In this document: piece by piece, positions 16,431-24,698 of the stretch | How positions within the stretch are numbered: the stretch's first letter is position 1 | Layout: each line of letters begins with the position of its first letter | Assembly: GCA_024762585.1 (NCBI GenBank) | Contig: JANTHE010000006.1 | Coordinates: 1-35,525, forward strand | From: Sulfuricurvum sp. | Lineage (GTDB): Bacteria > Campylobacterota > Campylobacteria > Campylobacterales > Sulfurimonadaceae | DNA: 35,525 nt | Direction of reading: 5' to 3' | The notes under the pieces: generated by a model | The model's input: only the letters and a program-made list of their open reading frames with translations | What the model was told of the DNA's origin: nothing | Database searches by the model: none | Made by a program: the position numbers and the translations under genes

Positions 16431-17783
16431 ATGCGTCACTCCCTCAATGAAAAATGTGCCGTCGTCGGCATTTTCAACCACACAGAAGCCTCCAAGCTGG
16501 CCTATTTTTCACTGCATTCGCTGCAGCACCGCGGTCAGGAAGCGGCGGGCATCAGTTCCGGCGACGGGGAGCGGTTGCATACCATCAAAGACCGTGGTCT
16601 GGTCATGCAGGTGTTTAACGAGCAGAAGCTCTCCACGCTCAAAGGACATATGGCCATCGGCCATACCCGATACTCCACGGCGGGGGATGACTCCATTCTC
16701 GATGCGCAGCCGGTACATGCCAATTATGACCTCGGTCAGATCTCTATTGTGCATAACGGCAACCTGACCAACGCGCAAGAAGTCAGAAACGCACTCATAA
16801 AAGAGGGGGCGATCTTTCAAAGTTCGATGGACACGGAAAACCTGATTCACCTGATTGCTCGAAGTAACCAGCAGAAGCTGAAAGATCGCATCACGGATGC
16901 GGTCAAGCAGATTGAAGGGGCCTATTCGCTGGTCTTTCTCAGCCGCAGCAAGATGTTCGCGGTGCGTGACCGGTTCGGTTTTCGACCATTGGCGCTTGGG
17001 CGCATGGGCGAAGGGTACGTCGTAGCTTCCGAGACCTGTGCCTTTGACCTGATCGGTGCGACCTACATTCGCGATGTCGAGCCCGGCGAGATGCTGATTT
17101 TCGAGAAGGGAAAGGCGCCGCAGTCGGTGAAAATTTTCGATGCCGTGCCCAAACACTGTATTTTCGAGTATGTCTATTTTGCACGTCCCGATTCGGAAGT
17201 CTTCGGCAAAAACGTGTATCAAAAACGTAAAAATATGGGTATCGAACTGGCAAAGGAGCAGCCGGTTGAGGCGGACATGGTCGTTCCTGTACCCGATGGG
17301 GGTGTTCCGGCGGCTATCGGCTATGCGCAAGAGAGCGGCATTGCTTATGAAATGGGCATTATGCGCAACCACTATATCGGACGTACTTTTATCGAACCGA
17401 CGCAGGAGATGCGCGATCTTAAAGTGAAAATGAAGCTTTCGCCCATTCGCGAACTGATCGAGGGAAAGAGGATCATAGTGATCGACGATTCTATTGTGAG
17501 GGGGACGACGAGCCGTCGTATCATTCGCATGCTGAAAGAAGCTGGTGCGGCTGAAGTACATATGCGTATTTCAAGCCCGCCCACGACCGATCCCTGTTTT
17601 TACGGAGTCGATACACCGAACAAAGAGAAGCTGATCGCGGCCAATATGAGTGTTGAGGAAATCTGCCACTATATCGAGGCTGATTCGCTGGCATTTTTGA
17701 GCAATGAGGCGTTGATGCGTTCGGTAAAAGCCGAAGGGGATGAGTATTGTACGGCTTGTTTCACCGGCGAGTACATCGTATAG
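16431..17783 (+). CDS. purF: Amidophosphoribosyltransferase ([4Fe-4S] type)
   Basis: PurF makes phosphoribosylamine from PRPP and glutamine, the first committed step of purine synthesis. The correct ATG is 16431, seven bases after AAGGAG; the ORF-track start lies inside dapB. Of 450 residues, Cys9 (EKCAVVGIF) should become the N-terminal nucleophile after removal of eight residues. HSLQHRGQEAAGIS and GHTRYSTAG belong to the glutaminase domain. VIDDSIVRGTTSRRI is the PRPP loop. Cys in KHCIFEYVYFARPDS, DPCFYGVDTP and CTAC near the end match the four iron-sulfur ligands of the Bacillus-type enzyme, which implies oxygen sensitivity. Confidence 0.96.
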   Translation: MRHSLNEKCAVVGIFNHTEASKLAYFSLHSLQHRGQEAAGISSGDGERLHTIKDRGLVMQVFNEQKLSTLKGHMAIGHTRYSTAGDDSILDAQPVHANYDLGQISIVHNGNLTNAQEVRNALIKEGAIFQSSMDTENLIHLIARSNQQKLKDRITDAVKQIEGAYSLVFLSRSKMFAVRDRFGFRPLALGRMGEGYVVASETCAFDLIGATYIRDVEPGEMLIFEKGKAPQSVKIFDAVPKHCIFEYVYFARPDSEVFGKNVYQKRKNMGIELAKEQPVEADMVVPVPDGGVPAAIGYAQESGIAYEMGIMRNHYIGRTFIEPTQEMRDLKVKMKLSPIRELIEGKRIIVIDDSIVRGTTSRRIIRMLKEAGAAEVHMRISSPPTTDPCFYGVDTPNKEKLIAANMSVEEICHYIEADSLAFLSNEALMRSVKAEGDEYCTACFTGEYIV

Positions 17784-17791
17784 GAATTTCA

Positions 17792-18757
17792 TTGCAACCC
17801 AAACAGATATACACCTATGGAAGCTACCTTCAGGAACGTTACGGCGAGAAGGTGTTCAAAGTCCCTGTTTCTATTTCCGGATTTACGTGTCCGAATATAG
17901 ATGGTACGGTAGCGCGGGGAGGCTGTACATTTTGTGAAAACGATTCATTTAGCCCGAGTTTGGATAAGGTGCAGCCGCTTAAGGGATTCCATCTGAACCT
18001 GGACAGCACGGAGAATCCTTTTTTGACCAAGCAGCTTGAACAGCTCGAACTGCAGTTCGGAACACTCTCCAGACGGCTTGCACGTGAATACGGCGCCACG
18101 AAGTTCCTGGTCTATTTTCAGTCGTTTACCAACACCTATGCTCCTTTTGAGACACTCAAGGCGCTGTATGACAAAGCACTCTCTTTTGACAATGTGGTCG
18201 GCCTCAGCATCGGGACCCGTTCGGACAGTATCACCGAGGAGACGCTGGAGTACCTCGCCACACTTTCCAAAACAAAAGAGATCTGGGTGGAGTACGGCAT
18301 TCAGTCCATCTATGATGAAACGCTCGAGCGCATTAACCGAGGCCATGACAGTGCCAATGTCGAACGATGGATCAAAAAAAGCAAGGCGGCGGGGCTCAAG
18401 GTCTGCGGGCATCTTATTTTCGGTCTCCCGGGCGAGACGCAGGCCATGATGTTGGAGACGGCGCAAAAAGCGTACGAGTGGGGGATCGATTCGGTCAAGT
18501 ACCATCCGCTCTATGTTGTCAAACGCACGGCGCTGGCCAACGAATATGCGCGGGGCGACTTTACGCCGATTTCGGAAGCGGAGTATATCGATACGCTGGT
18601 AAAAGCATTGCAGATGAAGCCGGAGCATGTTTCAGTGCAGCGCATCACGGCCGGCATCGACGATGATTCGCTGATTGCGCCGCAGTGGTGCCGGGATCGG
18701 AATGTGCAGGTTCGGCATATTAATGCGGCGTTGAAGCAAGTTGGGATGAAGTATTAG
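17792..18757 (+). CDS. YhcC-type radical SAM protein (TIGR01212 family)
   Basis: A TTG at 17792, preceded by AGGAAT, gives about 321 residues starting MQPKQIYTYGSYLQERYG; the ORF-track start lies inside purF. FTCPNIDGTVARGGCTFC carries the family's widely spaced cysteines for the radical [4Fe-4S] cluster. VGLSIGTRSDS, EIWVEYGIQSIYDETLERINRGH and HLIFGLPGE follow, as in other HemN-like radical SAM proteins. The reaction is not established to my knowledge. It sits eight bases after the purF stop and is probably co-transcribed. A long repeat begins right after its stop. Confidence 0.88.
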   Translation: MQPKQIYTYGSYLQERYGEKVFKVPVSISGFTCPNIDGTVARGGCTFCENDSFSPSLDKVQPLKGFHLNLDSTENPFLTKQLEQLELQFGTLSRRLAREYGATKFLVYFQSFTNTYAPFETLKALYDKALSFDNVVGLSIGTRSDSITEETLEYLATLSKTKEIWVEYGIQSIYDETLERINRGHDSANVERWIKKSKAAGLKVCGHLIFGLPGETQAMMLETAQKAYEWGIDSVKYHPLYVVKRTALANEYARGDFTPISEAEYIDTLVKALQMKPEHVSVQRITAGIDDDSLIAPQWCRDRNVQVRHINAALKQVGMKY

Positions 18758-18762
18758 GTTCT

Positions 18763-18930
18763 TTTTGTAAAGCTACGCTTTGTTTGTTCCCCTTCTTTTT
18801 CGCTTGTCCGAAAAAGAAGCCGAACTGGGAAGAAAAAGGGACAATTTGCTGTCGCATGCACAGTTCGTTTATTTCGGGTTATGCTACGGGTGCGAACGAT
18901 GTGCTATGCATGAAGTATAGGTTTATATTT
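18763..18930 (+). repeat. Dispersed intergenic repeat R1, copy A
   Basis: This sequence of about 165 bases is largely shared with 24694-24855. It contains CTTCTTTTTCG (18792-18802) pairing with CGAAAAAGAAG (18809-18819) around the loop CTTGTC. Both copies begin at the stop of a rightward gene and may help end transcription. Confidence 0.7.
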
Positions 18931-18935
18931 CTGTA

Positions 18936-18955
18936 AGGATGATTTGTCATCCTTG
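18936..18955. terminator. Perfect hairpin after R1
   Basis: AAGGATG atttgt CATCCTT is a seven-base-pair stem with a six-base loop, between two convergent genes. No T-run follows on either strand, so terminator function is uncertain. Confidence 0.35.
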
Positions 18956-18957
18956 CC

Positions 18958-18999
18958 GGAACACGGAACACGGAACACGGAACACGGAACACGCAACAC
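18958..18999. repeat. Tandem heptamer GGAACAC, six units
   Basis: There are five perfect GGAACAC units and one GCAACAC, ending three bases before the hisIE stop. This is probably a slippage-prone short tandem repeat. Confidence 0.9.
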
Positions 19000-19002
19000 G
19001 CC

Positions 19003-19683
19003 TTATTTCGGTCGTGCCGCCTTCTCCGTGATGCCGCTCATACCGAAGCGGCGCGCCAACTCCTGTTTGATGCGGTCGGGTGAGATATTTTTGTAGCCCA
19101 GCGCCACGAGAACATGGTAAGTGAGGTCGGCGGCTTCGTAGATGATCTCCTCTTCGTCATCGTCTTTGACGGCGAAACTGAACTCTCCCGCCTCTTCCAC
19201 GACTTTCTTCAAGATCGTGTTTTCGCCCTTGCTCAGCAGCTTGGCCGTCCAGGAGGTGTCCGGATCGGCGTTTTTACGCTCCAGGATCGTGTGGTATAGG
19301 GTGTCGATGACGCCGTAGGCTGCCGTGGTATCGACCTCGATGCCCAGGGTCTCGTTCCCGCTGTCGAGTTCGGTAAAAAAGCACGACTTTCGGCCGGTAT
19401 GGCAAGCGACTCCCTCCTGTTCGACCTTGAGCAGCAGGGTGTCGTTGTCGCAGTCGATCATGAACTGTTTGATATGCTGCAGGTGCCCGCTGCTTTCGCC
19501 TTTTTTCCATAGCCGCTGCTTTGAGCGTGAATAGTAGTGCGCCAGCTTCGTCTCTAGCGAGCGCTGCAGCGCCTCGCGGTCCATATAGGCCATCATCAGC
19601 ACTTCGTTGCTCTGCGCGTCCTGTACGATGACCGGCAGCAGCTCCTGCTTTTGCCAGTCGACACGATCGAGTATCTCTTGCAT
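19003..19683 (-). CDS. hisIE: Bifunctional phosphoribosyl-AMP cyclohydrolase / phosphoribosyl-ATP pyrophosphatase
   Basis: This enzyme carries out steps two and three of histidine synthesis. The start at 19683 follows AAGGTGG by six bases; the ORF track's GTG is three codons upstream. The HisI half (about 1-115) has LLPVIVQDAQSNEVLMMAYM, YYSRSKQRLWKKGESSGH and DCDNDTLLLKVEQEGVACHTG, with the zinc and metal ligands of the cyclohydrolase. The HisE half (about 125-220) has TLYHTILERK, SWTAKLLSKG and KKVVEEAGEFSFAVKDDDEEEIIYEAADLTYH, the acidic MazG-like core. No other his gene is near, so this is a lone member of a scattered pathway. Confidence 0.95.
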   Translation of the reverse strand: MQEILDRVDWQKQELLPVIVQDAQSNEVLMMAYMDREALQRSLETKLAHYYSRSKQRLWKKGESSGHLQHIKQFMIDCDNDTLLLKVEQEGVACHTGRKSCFFTELDSGNETLGIEVDTTAAYGVIDTLYHTILERKNADPDTSWTAKLLSKGENTILKKVVEEAGEFSFAVKDDDEEEIIYEAADLTYHVLVALGYKNISPDRIKQELARRFGMSGITEKAARPK

Positions 19684-19722
19684 GTTTTCCACCTTGGCGC
19701 GTGATATTGTCCCGGATCCGGA

Positions 19723-19751
19723 ATTTAGAGGTGCCCTTCAGTGATGAAGGG
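19723..19751. repeat. TTTAGAGRTGCCCT motif joined to a hairpin
   Basis: TTTAGAGGTGCCCT (19723-19736) runs into CCCTTCA gtga TGAAGGG (19734-19751), a perfect seven-base-pair stem. It lies between the SPFH gene's stop and hisIE, so on the leftward transcript it could act as a terminator or processing hairpin. Confidence 0.5.
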
Positions 19752-19753
19752 TT

Positions 19754-20821
19754 CTACCTGACTGAAGACTGCGTTTTGGCGTCTTTCATATCGACCCAGA
19801 TGTTCGGCGTAGCGCCGCCGGGCGTCAGGAAGATTTTGGCGTCTTTGTTGACGCGCAGCGCGTCGTTGAACTGCCCTTGTACCTTGATCTGCTCCATCTG
19901 CAGCAGTTTGGTCGTGAGCGACTGGCTGATCACCTTGTTGGCTTGGGCAGTCGCTTCTGCTTCGATCGTAATCGCATTGGCTTTACCCTGGGCATTGATC
20001 TTGACGGCATCGGCTTTACCCTGTGCTTCGGCGGCGCGCTTGAGCGCCTCTTGCTTGGCCCGCTGGACCTCCTGCTCGGCCCGCTGGACTTCTTGCTTGG
20101 CGATCTGGACACGTTCGATCTGGTCTTTTACCTTTTGCGGCAAGACAATCTCGCGCAGCTGTACCGACTGGAATATGGCCGGAGAGTTTTTCTGCCCTTC
20201 GATGCTCTGGCGAATCCCCTGTTCGATCTGATCGGCGATCTGGTTGCGGTTGGTCGGGAGCGATTCCGCTTCATATTGCCCGACGACATTGCGCACGACG
20301 TCGCGCACGACAGGGTTGATAATCTTCTCTTCCCAGCTGAATCCCCAGTTGGAGATGGTCTGCGCCGCGTACTGCGCGTTGAGGCGGTACTGTACCGTCA
20401 GTTCGATGGCGACAGGCAGACCGCGTTTATCCAGGACGGTAATCGCCGGTTTGACCTCGATTCCCTCGCCCTCGGCGCCGGCGCGCTCGATCTTATTGGC
20501 ATAGTTGATAATGCGCACTTTGGTGTCGACCAGGTAGACCTTCTGAATGACGGGGATGATGAAGTGCAGGCCCGGCAGCAGCGCGTTGGGCTCGTACTTT
20601 CCGTTGGTGGCGAGAATGCCGCGTTCGCCTTCGGTGATGATGACGAAAGGTTTTGCCAGCAGCAAGAATACCACGATGGCGATGGCGAAGAAGATCAGTG
20701 CCGATTTTCCTTTGCCCAGATTGAGATCCATTTTAGGGGGCTTGGGCGGTGTAAATCCGCCTCCGCTTCCGCCGGAATTGCCTTTTTTCTTGTTGAAGTA
20801 ATCGTTCATGTCGGTGGCCAT
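19754..20821 (-). CDS. SPFH/prohibitin-family membrane protein
   Basis: The 355-residue protein has a glycine- and proline-rich cytoplasmic start, one membrane helix at about 40-57 (ALIFFAIAIVVFLLLAKPF) and an SPFH domain (FVIITEGERGILATNGKY, LLPGLHFIIPVIQKVYLVDTKV, LTVQYRLN). A long alanine- and glutamate-rich coiled coil (QEVQRAEQEVQRAKQEALKRAAEAQGKADA) follows from about 240 to 310. This is the prohibitin layout. Such proteins form large membrane-bound rings that organise membrane domains or restrain the FtsH protease. It starts nine bases after ilvE with AGGAGA, so the two are co-transcribed. Confidence 0.9.
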   Translation of the reverse strand: MATDMNDYFNKKKGNSGGSGGGFTPPKPPKMDLNLGKGKSALIFFAIAIVVFLLLAKPFVIITEGERGILATNGKYEPNALLPGLHFIIPVIQKVYLVDTKVRIINYANKIERAGAEGEGIEVKPAITVLDKRGLPVAIELTVQYRLNAQYAAQTISNWGFSWEEKIINPVVRDVVRNVVGQYEAESLPTNRNQIADQIEQGIRQSIEGQKNSPAIFQSVQLREIVLPQKVKDQIERVQIAKQEVQRAEQEVQRAKQEALKRAAEAQGKADAVKINAQGKANAITIEAEATAQANKVISQSLTTKLLQMEQIKVQGQFNDALRVNKDAKIFLTPGGATPNIWVDMKDAKTQSSVR

Positions 20822-20830
20822 TGTGTCTCC

Positions 20831-21748
20831 TTAGACGTAGGTCAGATAGTGTTCGAAATCGGGGTTGCGCCCGAAGACGATGTCGAAATAGTCGCTTTGA
20901 ATCTTTTCAGTGATCGGGCCGCGTTCGCCTTTGCCGATAATACGGGCATCGACTTCTCGGATCGGGGTGATCTCGGCCGCAGTACCGGTCAGAAACGCCT
21001 CGTCGGCGACGTAGATCTCCTCACGCGTAATGCGCCGCCGGGTGACCTTCATGCCCGATTTTTCCGCCATCTCGATGACGGTCTTTTGGGTGATGGATGC
21101 CAGGCTGTTGTCGTTGGGCGGCGAGATCAACTCACCGTCTTTGACCATAAAAAAGCATGCGCCGCTCGCTTCGGCGACATAGCCCTGGTCATCGAGCAGC
21201 AGCGCTTCGTCGTAGCCGCATTCAACTGCTTCATACTTGGCCATCTGCGAGTTGAGGTAGTTCGCAGTCGCCTTGGCCTTGCCCATGTTCGAGGTGTTGG
21301 CGGGACGGGTCATTGAGGCAATTTTCAGCCGGATGCCGCGGCGCATCCCCTCTTCACCGAGGTACGCACCCCACTCCCAGGCGGCAATGGCTGTCTCTAC
21401 AGGAGCGTCTTTATGGTAGAGTCCCATGACGCCGTACCCAAGGAAGGCAAAAGGGCGCAGATAGACATTGTCGCCGGTGAAGCCGTTTTTGCGGATCAGT
21501 TCGCACTGAACTTCATTCAGGGCCTCCACGCTGTAGGGGATCTCCATCAGCGTCATCTTGGCCGATTCGATCAGCCGTTTGGTGTGGTCATTCAGTCGGA
21601 AAATGGCGTACCCTTTGTCGGTCTTGTACGCTTTGGTACCCTCGATGACCCCGTTGCCGTAGTGGAGGGTGTGGGTGAGAACGTGGACATTTGCTTCGTC
21701 CCAGGGGAGGTATTCTCCGTTCATCCAGATATACTTTGCTTTATCCAT
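20831..21748 (-). CDS. ilvE: Branched-chain amino acid aminotransferase
   Basis: IlvE carries out the last step of valine, leucine and isoleucine synthesis, using PLP. The roughly 305-residue fold type IV protein has YIWMNGEYLPWDEANVHVLTHTLHYGNGVIEG at the start, VYLRPFAFLGYG, KAKATANYLNSQMAKYEA (the PLP lysine lies here), GYDEALLLDDQGYVAEASG and FLTGTAAEITPIREVD. The motif order is standard. Two ATGs (21754 and 21748) are possible; CTGGAA is better spaced for the second. A -10 box TAAAAT lies on the reverse strand at 21777-21782. Confidence 0.95.
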   Translation of the reverse strand: MDKAKYIWMNGEYLPWDEANVHVLTHTLHYGNGVIEGTKAYKTDKGYAIFRLNDHTKRLIESAKMTLMEIPYSVEALNEVQCELIRKNGFTGDNVYLRPFAFLGYGVMGLYHKDAPVETAIAAWEWGAYLGEEGMRRGIRLKIASMTRPANTSNMGKAKATANYLNSQMAKYEAVECGYDEALLLDDQGYVAEASGACFFMVKDGELISPPNDNSLASITQKTVIEMAEKSGMKVTRRRITREEIYVADEAFLTGTAAEITPIREVDARIIGKGERGPITEKIQSDYFDIVFGRNPDFEHYLTYV

Positions 21749-21776
21749 ATGCATTTCCAGTTTTTAAAAGTGGGGT

Positions 21777-21782
21777 ATTTTA
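21777..21782 (-). promoter_or_regulatory. -10 box of the ilvE-SPFH operon
   Basis: On the reverse strand CGCTAAAATACC contains TAAAAT about 28 bases before the ilvE start. There is no convincing -35 box. Confidence 0.45.
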
Positions 21783-21832
21783 GCGAAGAAGTGGTTAGGG
21801 GAGTGTAAAAAAGCGCTAAGTGCTGAGGGTTA

Positions 21833-21869
21833 AGCGTAAAACAAGACTATTTGGCCCTGTTTTAACGCT
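21833..21869 (-). terminator. Terminator-like hairpin after the globin gene
   Basis: AGCGTAAAACA (21833-21843) pairs with TGTTTTAACGCT (21858-21869), leaving a single-base bulge. It lies 12 bases beyond the leftward globin stop and before the ilvE promoter. Confidence 0.55.
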
Positions 21870-21881
21870 ATGTGCCTGACA

Positions 21882-22331
21882 TTACTTGGATGGAGTGTTG
21901 ATCATCCAGGTAGAAAACACATTGATATAGTCCCAGAACGACTGCACATACGCTTCGTCGATCCCTTCCTCTGCCAGCTGCGGCAATAGTGTTGCATAAA
22001 ATTCCATCCAGCGTCGTCGGGCAGGCTCATCAATGCGAAAGGGTGCGTGGCGACCCACCATTTTTGGCGCACCGCGATGCTGGTTGAAATAGTCCGGACC
22101 TCCGCAGATCTGGATGAAAAAATCTGCGGCATTGTCTTTGGCATGCTGGAAATCCTCTTCGTCGTTGACGGGGAACAAAAAAGCGATGTCGCTGTCACGA
22201 ATCAGTTCATAATGGTCGTCGACCAGTTTGCGAAAACGCTCCTCGCCGACCTGATGGTAAAAGCCCGGATGCGGTTTGGTGACCGGAGGGCGGACGCCGA
22301 GTTCGCCCGGCATGATTTCAAGATTGAGCAT
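21882..22331 (-). CDS. Group II truncated haemoglobin
   Basis: This small haem protein has 149 residues. The core reads YHQVGEERFRKLVDDHYELI, LFPVNDEEDFQHAKDNAADFFIQICGGPDYFNQHRGAPKMVGRHAPFRI and RRRWMEFYATLL. The RHAPF motif provides the proximal His, and the Trp in RRRW is at position G8; the GGP-Y-xQRG pattern distinguishes group II from the group III Ctb of Campylobacter. An N-terminal extension of about 25 residues is present. Likely tasks are oxygen or nitric oxide chemistry. The start follows AGGAG, and ATTGTA at 22354-22359 (TACAAT on its strand) is a likely -10. It is a single-gene unit. Confidence 0.9.
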   Translation of the reverse strand: MLNLEIMPGELGVRPPVTKPHPGFYHQVGEERFRKLVDDHYELIRDSDIAFLFPVNDEEDFQHAKDNAADFFIQICGGPDYFNQHRGAPKMVGRHAPFRIDEPARRRWMEFYATLLPQLAEEGIDEAYVQSFWDYINVFSTWMINTPSK

Positions 22332-22353
22332 GAGATGCTCCTTTTTTGTTTCG

Positions 22354-22359
22354 ATTGTA
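22354..22359 (-). promoter_or_regulatory. -10 box TACAAT of the truncated haemoglobin gene
   Basis: It sits 22 bases upstream of the leftward start at 22331. The aldehyde dehydrogenase promoter lies divergently in the same gap. Confidence 0.4.
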
Positions 22360-22422
22360 AAAAGTTTTCTCTAAAACCGGCGTTAATGGCAATAGGCAAA
22401 CTGTCGTTCAATCACACCTATG

Positions 22423-22428
22423 TATAAT
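22423..22428 (+). promoter_or_regulatory. -10 box TATAAT of the aldehyde dehydrogenase gene
   Basis: A consensus TATAAT lies 27 bases before the ATG at 22456. No good -35 match is found at 16-18 bases. Confidence 0.5.
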
Positions 22429-22455
22429 GGAAACACTTTTTTGCAGGAGTGAAAG

Positions 22456-23871
22456 ATGGACGCAAAGGTTTTCTTCGGTTCGACGGAGGCGGAGACGGGA
22501 CGGTGGACGGAGCGCCGAAGCCCCTATGACGGCAGGGTGGTCTCGCGTGCGGCGGATTGCGGTGCGGAAGAGACGCACAAGGCACTCGAAATCGCCAAAA
22601 ACGCCACAAAGGCGGCAAAAGCCTCGACGCTGTCGCAGCGTTGCAGCTGGATGCATGACGTGGCGGAAAAACTGCGCGAGCATAAAGAAGCGATAGCCCA
22701 AACGATCACCGACGAGGTCGGTAAGCCTATCGCCTTCGCTCGTGTCGAGGTCGAGCGCGCCATTGAGACGGTGACACTGGCCGCCGAGACCATGCGCACG
22801 ATGCACGGCGAGACGATCAACACCGACGCCATGCCCAGCGGGCGGAAGGCGACCGCATTTTTCAAACGCGAGCCGGTAGGGGTCATTGCAGCCATTACGC
22901 CGTTTAATTTCCCGCTCAATCTTGTTGCGCATAAGCTCGCGCCGGCACTGGTGGCCGGCAATACGGTCGTATTGAAACCGACGCCCGAGGCTCCGCTCAC
23001 CGCTTATAAATTCGCCAAAATCATCATCGAAAGCCCCTATGCGGTCAAAGACGCGCTCAGCGTCGTGTACGGCGATGCCGAGGTGGGGTCGGCGCTGGTC
23101 GGCAGTGATATTCCCCGAAAGATCAGTTTTACCGGTTCCGTCCCGGTCGGAAACATCATCACCAAAAGCGCGGGGATCAAAAAGGTGAGCCTGGAGCTAG
23201 GGGGCAACGCCGCGACGTTCATTGATGAGAGCGCCGACGTGGAACTGGCCGCACAGCGCTGCGCGCTGGGGGCATTCGTCAACTCCGGGCAAGTCTGCAT
23301 CTCGCTGCAGCGTATCTACGTGCATGCCGCCATCTATGAGACATTCGCGCAGAAAATGGCGGAAGAGACGAAAAAACTGACGGTCGGGTCGCCGTATGAC
23401 GACAGTACCTTCATGGGACCGCTGATCAACGAAGAAGCCGCGGAGCGCGCACTGGGGTGGGTGCGCAGTGCCATAGATGAGGGCGCGAGAGCGATGACCG
23501 ACGTACGGCGCGAAGGGACAATGTTTTACCCCACGGTCATGGCCGATGTTACCGATGATATGGCCATCGTCTGCGAGGAGGTGTTCGCTCCTATCGTCTC
23601 CTTGGTAAAGGTGGAGGGGTTCGATGATGCCTGTCCACGGATGAACGATTCTCCCTACGGGCTGCAGTTTTCGGTATTCACCAACGACCTGAAGCTGACG
23701 CAGCGTGCCATTGACGAGCTTGAAGCCGGCGGCGTCGTTATCAACGACATGCCGACGCTGCGTTTTGATATCCAGCCTTACGGCGGAGTGAAGCTCAGTG
23801 GAGTTGGGCGCGAAGGACCCCGGTTTGCTATCGAGGAGATGACGGAGCTGAAATCTGTGGTGATTGTGTAA
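22456..23871 (+). CDS. NAD(P)-dependent aldehyde dehydrogenase
   Basis: The 471-residue enzyme oxidises an aldehyde to the acid. It shows PVGVIAAITPFNFPLNLVAHKLAPALVAGNTVVLKP (cofactor site), KISFTGSVPVGNII, KKVSLELGGNAATFID with the general-base Glu, and NSGQVCISLQR with the catalytic Cys. EEVFAPIVSLVKV and PYGGVKLSGVGREGPRFAIEEMTELKSVVI follow. The NSGQVCISLQRI wording puts it near lactaldehyde and non-phosphorylating glyceraldehyde-3-phosphate dehydrogenases, but the substrate is undetermined. The ribosome site is GCAGGAG. Its stop overlaps the next start by one base (TAATG). Confidence 0.93.
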   Translation: MDAKVFFGSTEAETGRWTERRSPYDGRVVSRAADCGAEETHKALEIAKNATKAAKASTLSQRCSWMHDVAEKLREHKEAIAQTITDEVGKPIAFARVEVERAIETVTLAAETMRTMHGETINTDAMPSGRKATAFFKREPVGVIAAITPFNFPLNLVAHKLAPALVAGNTVVLKPTPEAPLTAYKFAKIIIESPYAVKDALSVVYGDAEVGSALVGSDIPRKISFTGSVPVGNIITKSAGIKKVSLELGGNAATFIDESADVELAAQRCALGAFVNSGQVCISLQRIYVHAAIYETFAQKMAEETKKLTVGSPYDDSTFMGPLINEEAAERALGWVRSAIDEGARAMTDVRREGTMFYPTVMADVTDDMAIVCEEVFAPIVSLVKVEGFDDACPRMNDSPYGLQFSVFTNDLKLTQRAIDELEAGGVVINDMPTLRFDIQPYGGVKLSGVGREGPRFAIEEMTELKSVVIV

Positions 23872-24236
23872 TGGGTATTATTACGAGAAAGAGTATCGTT
23901 TTACTTATGAGCGCGGTGGTGTTGCTGATTTATAGCGGATGCAGCGAGAAACATAAACAGAAAAGCTACGAAGAGGTTTGTATATCGAAAATGCTTGAAG
24001 ATGAAAATTTCAGAGCAAATCCCAATGGCGGAGCGATTGCCAAAGATATCTGCAGATGCAGCGCAGCGACATATGTTGACTTGAGCGAACAGTCCAAATC
24101 AGAATACATGGATTTGGAAAGTAAAGGGAAAGCGATGCATTTAAGTGATCCAAAAGATGACGCCTCTATGAAAGCCGCTATGACCGATTGCGCGATGCAG
24201 GCGGTTGTCCATCAGCTGCAAAGTGCCGGCGAATAA
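23871..24236 (+). CDS. Small putative lipoprotein with conserved-looking cysteines
   Basis: The 121-residue protein starts with a basic-hydrophobic leader ending LLIYSGC, a likely lipobox, so Cys24 would be lipidated after cleavage. The mature part is hydrophilic and helical, with Cys in EEVCISKM, ICRCSAATY and MTDCAMQA, which could form disulfides in the periplasm. I recognise no family. The start overlaps the aldehyde dehydrogenase stop, so it is co-translated with it. Its base composition is more AT-rich than that of the dehydrogenase gene. Confidence 0.75.
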   Translation: MGIITRKSIVLLMSAVVLLIYSGCSEKHKQKSYEEVCISKMLEDENFRANPNGGAIAKDICRCSAATYVDLSEQSKSEYMDLESKGKAMHLSDPKDDASMKAAMTDCAMQAVVHQLQSAGE

Positions 24237-24263
24237 TGCCGGTACTATGAAAGGGATGCCATA

Positions 24264-24698
24264 ATGAAGGTGGTAGTTTCTGCATGTTTGCTCGGTGAAG
24301 CATGCCGGTATGACGGCTGTTCAAAAAAAGAGGACCGCGTGCTCACTTTTGTAGAGGGTAAAGAGGTCATTCCTTTTTGTCCTGAAGCACCAGTGTTCGG
24401 AACGCCGCGCGGGCGCATCAGCGTTGTCGCGACCGAAGAGGGTATGTTGCGGGTGAAAAAAGATGCTGATGGCTCAGACGTGACCGAGGCGCTGATCGAA
24501 CAGACAGAAGTGTTGATAAAGGCGCATCCGGATGCAGACCGGATTATTCTCAAGGCCAAATCGCCCAGTTGCGGGATTGCGACGACGCCGATTCTGGATG
24601 AATCGGGGAATGAGATCGGCAAAGGCAATGGGGTGGCTGCCGATCTGCTGCTGCATGCGTTTCCTGATGTTGAAATTACGGATGAGGGTGGTTTTTAA
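24264..24698 (+). CDS. DUF523 family protein (TudS-like desulfidase)
   Basis: The 144-residue protein begins VVVSACLLGEACRYDGCSK, and later has VIPFCPEAPVFGTPRGRI and ILKAKSPSCGIATTPI, the three conserved blocks of DUF523. Cysteines in the first and last blocks are those that bind a [4Fe-4S] cluster in TudS, a member shown to remove sulfur from thiouracil. Whether this one acts on thiouracil or another thio-compound is not known. AAAGGGATG precedes the start. Its last codons overlap the start of repeat R1 copy B. Confidence 0.88.
   Translation: MKVVVSACLLGEACRYDGCSKKEDRVLTFVEGKEVIPFCPEAPVFGTPRGRISVVATEEGMLRVKKDADGSDVTEALIEQTEVLIKAHPDADRIILKAKSPSCGIATTPILDESGNEIGKGNGVAADLLLHAFPDVEITDEGGF

Noticed and set aside
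16509-17561. A 350-codon reverse frame inside purF
   Set aside because: The PurF motifs on the forward strand account for the region; the reverse frame has no recognisable domain.
18958-18999. Possible CRISPR-like array
   Set aside because: The units are seven bases long and contiguous with no spacers, so this is a short tandem repeat.
19877-21316. A 479-codon forward frame across the SPFH and ilvE genes
   Set aside because: It is antisense to two well-supported genes and reads as repetitive Asp/Gly/Leu text typical of a shadow frame.
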